Below are positions 63,136 through 64,000 of a stretch of DNA of 64,000 bases, piece after piece (the first letter of the stretch is position 1; each line of letters begins with the position of its first letter). The notes under the pieces were generated by a model. That model ran no database searches. It saw nothing but the letters and a program-made list of their open reading frames with translations, and was not told the DNA's origin. Source of the DNA: Paenibacillus sp. 19GGS1-52 (lineage in GTDB: Bacteria > Bacillota > Bacilli > Paenibacillales > Paenibacillaceae); NCBI RefSeq assembly GCF_022369515.1, contig NZ_CP059724.1:1116001-1180000 (forward strand), written 5' to 3'. A program made the position numbers and the translations under genes.

Positions 63136-63606
63136 TTAATAGTTTGTTTTATAGGTATCTTTGACTTGTTCTTTGGCATCGGATGCTTCATCAGCTACAT
63201 CTTTGGAGGCATCAGTTACATCAGCAGCTATACTTGCCGAAGCGTCACTTACCGTTTCGCCGATCTTCTTACCAGTATCGTGTAAAGTAGCAGCAATTTG
63301 CTGTTTACTATCACTGACAGTAGTGTAGATATCGGAGGCCTTAGCGGACACCGTACTCGCCAAATCACTTGCTTTTTCTCCAACAGTAGTAGCGATCGAT
63401 ATCGTTTTGTCAGTCACTGCACCGGCAACCTCTTTGGTCTTGTCAGTCGCAAGTGCAAGCTTGTCGGATAAATCATCGCGCAATTCACGACCTGGTTTTG
63501 GTGCAAACAGCAGGGCTGCTGCAGCCCCAATTAAACTACCTATAAAGATTCCTTTTAGTAAAGTACTTCCGCTTTGTACCGGGTATTCTGTTTCTGCTTT
63601 ATTCAT
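63136..63606 (-). CDS. YtxH-domain general stress protein
   Basis: A 156-residue protein. The N terminus has one membrane helix, STLLKGIFIGSLIGAAAALLFAPKPGRELR (abbreviated GIFIGSLIGAAAALLFAPK), the hallmark of YtxH. The rest is a long Ala/Ser/Thr/Lys-rich amphipathic helix with LEA-like 11-residue character (KASDLASTVSAKASDIYTTV). The ATG at 63606 follows AAGGAG by nine bases. YtxH of B. subtilis is SigB-dependent. Upstream, GTTTCA-N14-GTTTAT (63735-63760, minus strand) is only a weak SigB match. Confidence 0.9.
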   Translation of the reverse strand: MNKAETEYPVQSGSTLLKGIFIGSLIGAAAALLFAPKPGRELRDDLSDKLALATDKTKEVAGAVTDKTISIATTVGEKASDLASTVSAKASDIYTTVSDSKQQIAATLHDTGKKIGETVSDASASIAADVTDASKDVADEASDAKEQVKDTYKTNY

Positions 63607-63801
63607 CACAAATCACTCCTTAAGAGAATATTGTATTCCAAAATCAGTCGGCGGGCCGAAACGGCGTTTCGAGTTTCTGTAACGGTGCCTTCTTCATTTA
63701 GATATCAGGATAACCTGAAGTTCTTACTTCGTATATAAACGTTAGTATGTAAGCTGAAACATTAGAAGCGCAAGAGAAAGATTTCTGGAGTAAGGAGAAG
63801 G

Positions 63802-63924
63802 ATGTTCGAAATAACAAGGCATTATCACCTTGAAACAGTCCGTTTTGGGACTTTACAAACTACCTTACATGAAGGAAAGATTATAGAGTTTTCTATTATT
63901 AATCATCTAGGATCGGCTATATAG
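63802..63924 (+). CDS. Possible 40-residue protein
   Basis: A short frame, MFEITRHYHLETVRFG then TLQTTLHEGKIIEFSIINHL and a stop, follows AAGGAGAAGG with four-base spacing from AAGGAG. I do not recognise it. It lies in the gap before the asparaginase-type gene and could be a small protein or a chance frame; the ribosome binding site is the only support. Confidence 0.35.
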   Translation: MFEITRHYHLETVRFGTLQTTLHEGKIIEFSIINHLGSAI

Positions 63925-63943
63925 AGAAAAGAGGAGAGACATC

Positions 63944-64000
63944 ATGGAAACTGTGTTAGTGCGGGAATATCGGTCGGATTTGCTAGAGTGTGTTCATAGC
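63944..64000 (+). CDS. Asparaginase II-type protein (partial, N-terminal 19 residues)
   Basis: The window ends 19 codons into a gene whose start, METVLVREYRSDLLECVHS, matches the beginning of Asparaginase_II (PF06089) proteins, which open with LV-E-RxGLxExVHRG-type sequence. GAGGAGAG lies six bases before the ATG. The assignment rests on this short stretch only. Confidence 0.6.
   Translation, partial: METVLVREYRSDLLECVHS

Overview
The window looks like chromosomal DNA from a Paenibacillus-type member of the Bacillota. The evidence is AGGAGG-type ribosome binding sites, a T-box and a lysine (L-box) riboswitch, catabolite-repression (cre) motifs, a YesM/YesN-type two-component pair, a ROK-type XylR, and a SigB partner-switching module. 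No tRNA, rRNA, CRISPR array or prophage was found. Base composition is moderate, apart from two strikingly GC-rich patches inside genes near 15.25-15.55 kb and 43.7-44.1 kb.

Left part (1-14.4 kb). The window opens in the 3' end of a group II intron (YADD reverse transcriptase/maturase plus RNA domains V and VI). An ArsB/NhaD-type ion transporter follows. Next comes a decayed sulfonate-type ABC locus in which a deletion has joined the first third of an ATPase gene to the tail of a flavoprotein gene, leaving an intact ferredoxin and binding-protein gene. A glutathione peroxidase, a PAS hybrid kinase, a T-box-controlled chorismate mutase/DAHP synthase, a SulP permease, a prohibitin-like protein, deoC and metY complete this part.

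Middle (14.4-43.4 kb). An orphan protein resembling the C-terminal barrel of pyruvate phosphate dikinase is followed by a tandem pair of chemoreceptors, a P1B-4 metal-efflux ATPase with a Fur-like box, and trxB with a glutaredoxin-like gene separated by a 66-bp tandem repeat. The xylose locus (xylR divergent from xylA, then a distant xylB) carries an operator-like inverted repeat and a cre. A YesM/YesN pair, a creatininase-like enzyme and an ABC importer with a GH95 alpha-L-fucosidase form a glycan-use cluster. A transglutaminase-like secreted protein and an L-box-controlled amino-acid (probably lysine) permease follow.

Right part (43.4-64 kb). A Nfu-N/HEAT-repeat protein, a MITE-like element, a metallo-hydrolase, an ABC-F ATPase, a cation diffusion facilitator and an NlpC/P60 hydrolase lead into a general-stress region. 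There, small stress-type proteins (DUF1328, DUF948, YflT, DUF5665, YtxH) flank a run of genes: PP2C response regulator, three-receiver hybrid kinase, CheR methyltransferase, second hybrid kinase, rsbV, rsbW, sigB. This matches the RsbY/RsbK/RsbM logic known from Bacillus cereus, joined to the partner switch in one locus and extended by a second kinase. Two good SigB-type promoters support it.

A roughly 98-bp structured intergenic repeat occurs eight times, all in the same orientation, with two partial copies. It is the main repetitive feature of the window.
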